Below are positions 16,871-17,002 of a DNA stretch of 17,002 nt, in pieces. Below the pieces are notes generated by a model. It saw only the letters and a list, made by a program, of their open reading frames with translations, searched no databases and was not told where the DNA came from. Numbering within the stretch: position 1 is the stretch's first letter; every line of letters begins with the position of its first letter. This DNA is from Alphaproteobacteria bacterium (GTDB lineage Bacteria; Pseudomonadota; Alphaproteobacteria; Reyranellales; Reyranellaceae): assembly GCA_005884705.1 (NCBI GenBank), contig VBAF01000274.1:1-17002 (forward strand), written 5' to 3'. Both the position numbers and the translations under genes were made by a program.

Positions 16871-17002
16871 ATGGGCTACATGACCGACGAGCGCCGCATG
16901 ATCCAGGAGACGGCGCGCGCCTTCGCCCTGAAGGAGGTGCTGCCGCTCGCCAACAAGCTCGATCCGGAGAAGGGCGACATCCCGCCCGAGCTGATCGGCA
17001 AG
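16871..17002 (+). CDS. Acyl-CoA dehydrogenase, N-terminal fragment (runs off window)
   Basis: First 44 codons of a probable acyl-CoA dehydrogenase, an FAD enzyme that introduces a double bond into an acyl-CoA. The visible part includes MTDERRMIQETARAFALKEV followed by LPLANKLDPEKGDIPPELIG, which matches the first helices of the family's N-terminal domain (ERRMIQETARAFA is characteristic). The ATG at 16871 follows AAGGA with 7-nt spacing; an internal ATG at codon 4 is less well placed. The catalytic glutamate and FAD contacts lie outside the window. It suggests that the neighbourhood continues with CoA-linked degradation. Confidence 0.8.
   Translation, partial: MGYMTDERRMIQETARAFALKEVLPLANKLDPEKGDIPPELIGK

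Overview
The window is GC-rich and densely coded, with no stretch over about 160 bases lacking a gene. The largest gaps are 150 nt at 4881-5030 and 158 nt at 14780-14937, and each contains a long inverted repeat. The style suggests a metabolically versatile free-living alphaproteobacterium, possibly of the Reyranella/Rhodospirillales or Bradyrhizobium type. The pointers are a Dpp/Opp peptide-type importer, a Bug-type solute receptor, several GMC oxidoreductases, an acyl-CoA dehydrogenase and intergenic palindromes of a kind common in that class. The taxon is inferred, not shown. I found no tRNA, rRNA, CRISPR array, transposase, phage gene or transcriptional regulator.

Region 1 (1-7113, minus strand). 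Transcription runs right to left: a small VOC/glyoxalase-fold protein, then an ABC importer of the dipeptide/nickel class (dppA-like binding protein, dppB-like and dppC-like permeases, dppD-like and dppF-like ATPases), then a GMC flavoprotein that runs off the left edge. Gene junctions from dppB to the GMC gene are tight (4 nt, 10 nt, an 8-nt overlap, 27 nt), as in an operon that imports a solute and begins oxidising it. A large inverted repeat separates dppA from dppB. The dppB gene as given is broken: it reads in three frames and seems to lack internal pieces at two points.

Region 2 (7166-9632). A HpcH/HpaI-type aldolase (+) converges on a benzoylformate-decarboxylase-like ThDP enzyme (-). 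This enzyme keeps the cofactor residues but lacks one of the two active-site histidines of the classical enzyme.

Region 3 (9673-13071, plus strand). A compact three-gene operon encodes an FAD/NAD(P)-type oxidoreductase, a second GMC oxidoreductase and a small lipoprotein, the last two joined by an ATGA overlap.

Region 4 (13103-17002). It holds a second, acetolactate-synthase-like ThDP enzyme (-), a long paired inverted repeat, a zinc alcohol dehydrogenase (+) whose N-terminal part is missing exactly at that repeat, a Bug/TctC-type periplasmic receptor (-), and the first 44 codons of an acyl-CoA dehydrogenase (+).

Taken together this looks like a catabolic accessory region for alcohols and 2-oxo acids. 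Uptake receptors bring substrates in. GMC and alcohol dehydrogenases oxidise hydroxyl groups. Two ThDP enzymes and an aldolase break C-C bonds next to a keto group. An acyl-CoA dehydrogenase continues downstream. The substrate cannot be read from the sequence. Two of the genes (dppB, adh) look decayed, each beside a palindromic repeat.
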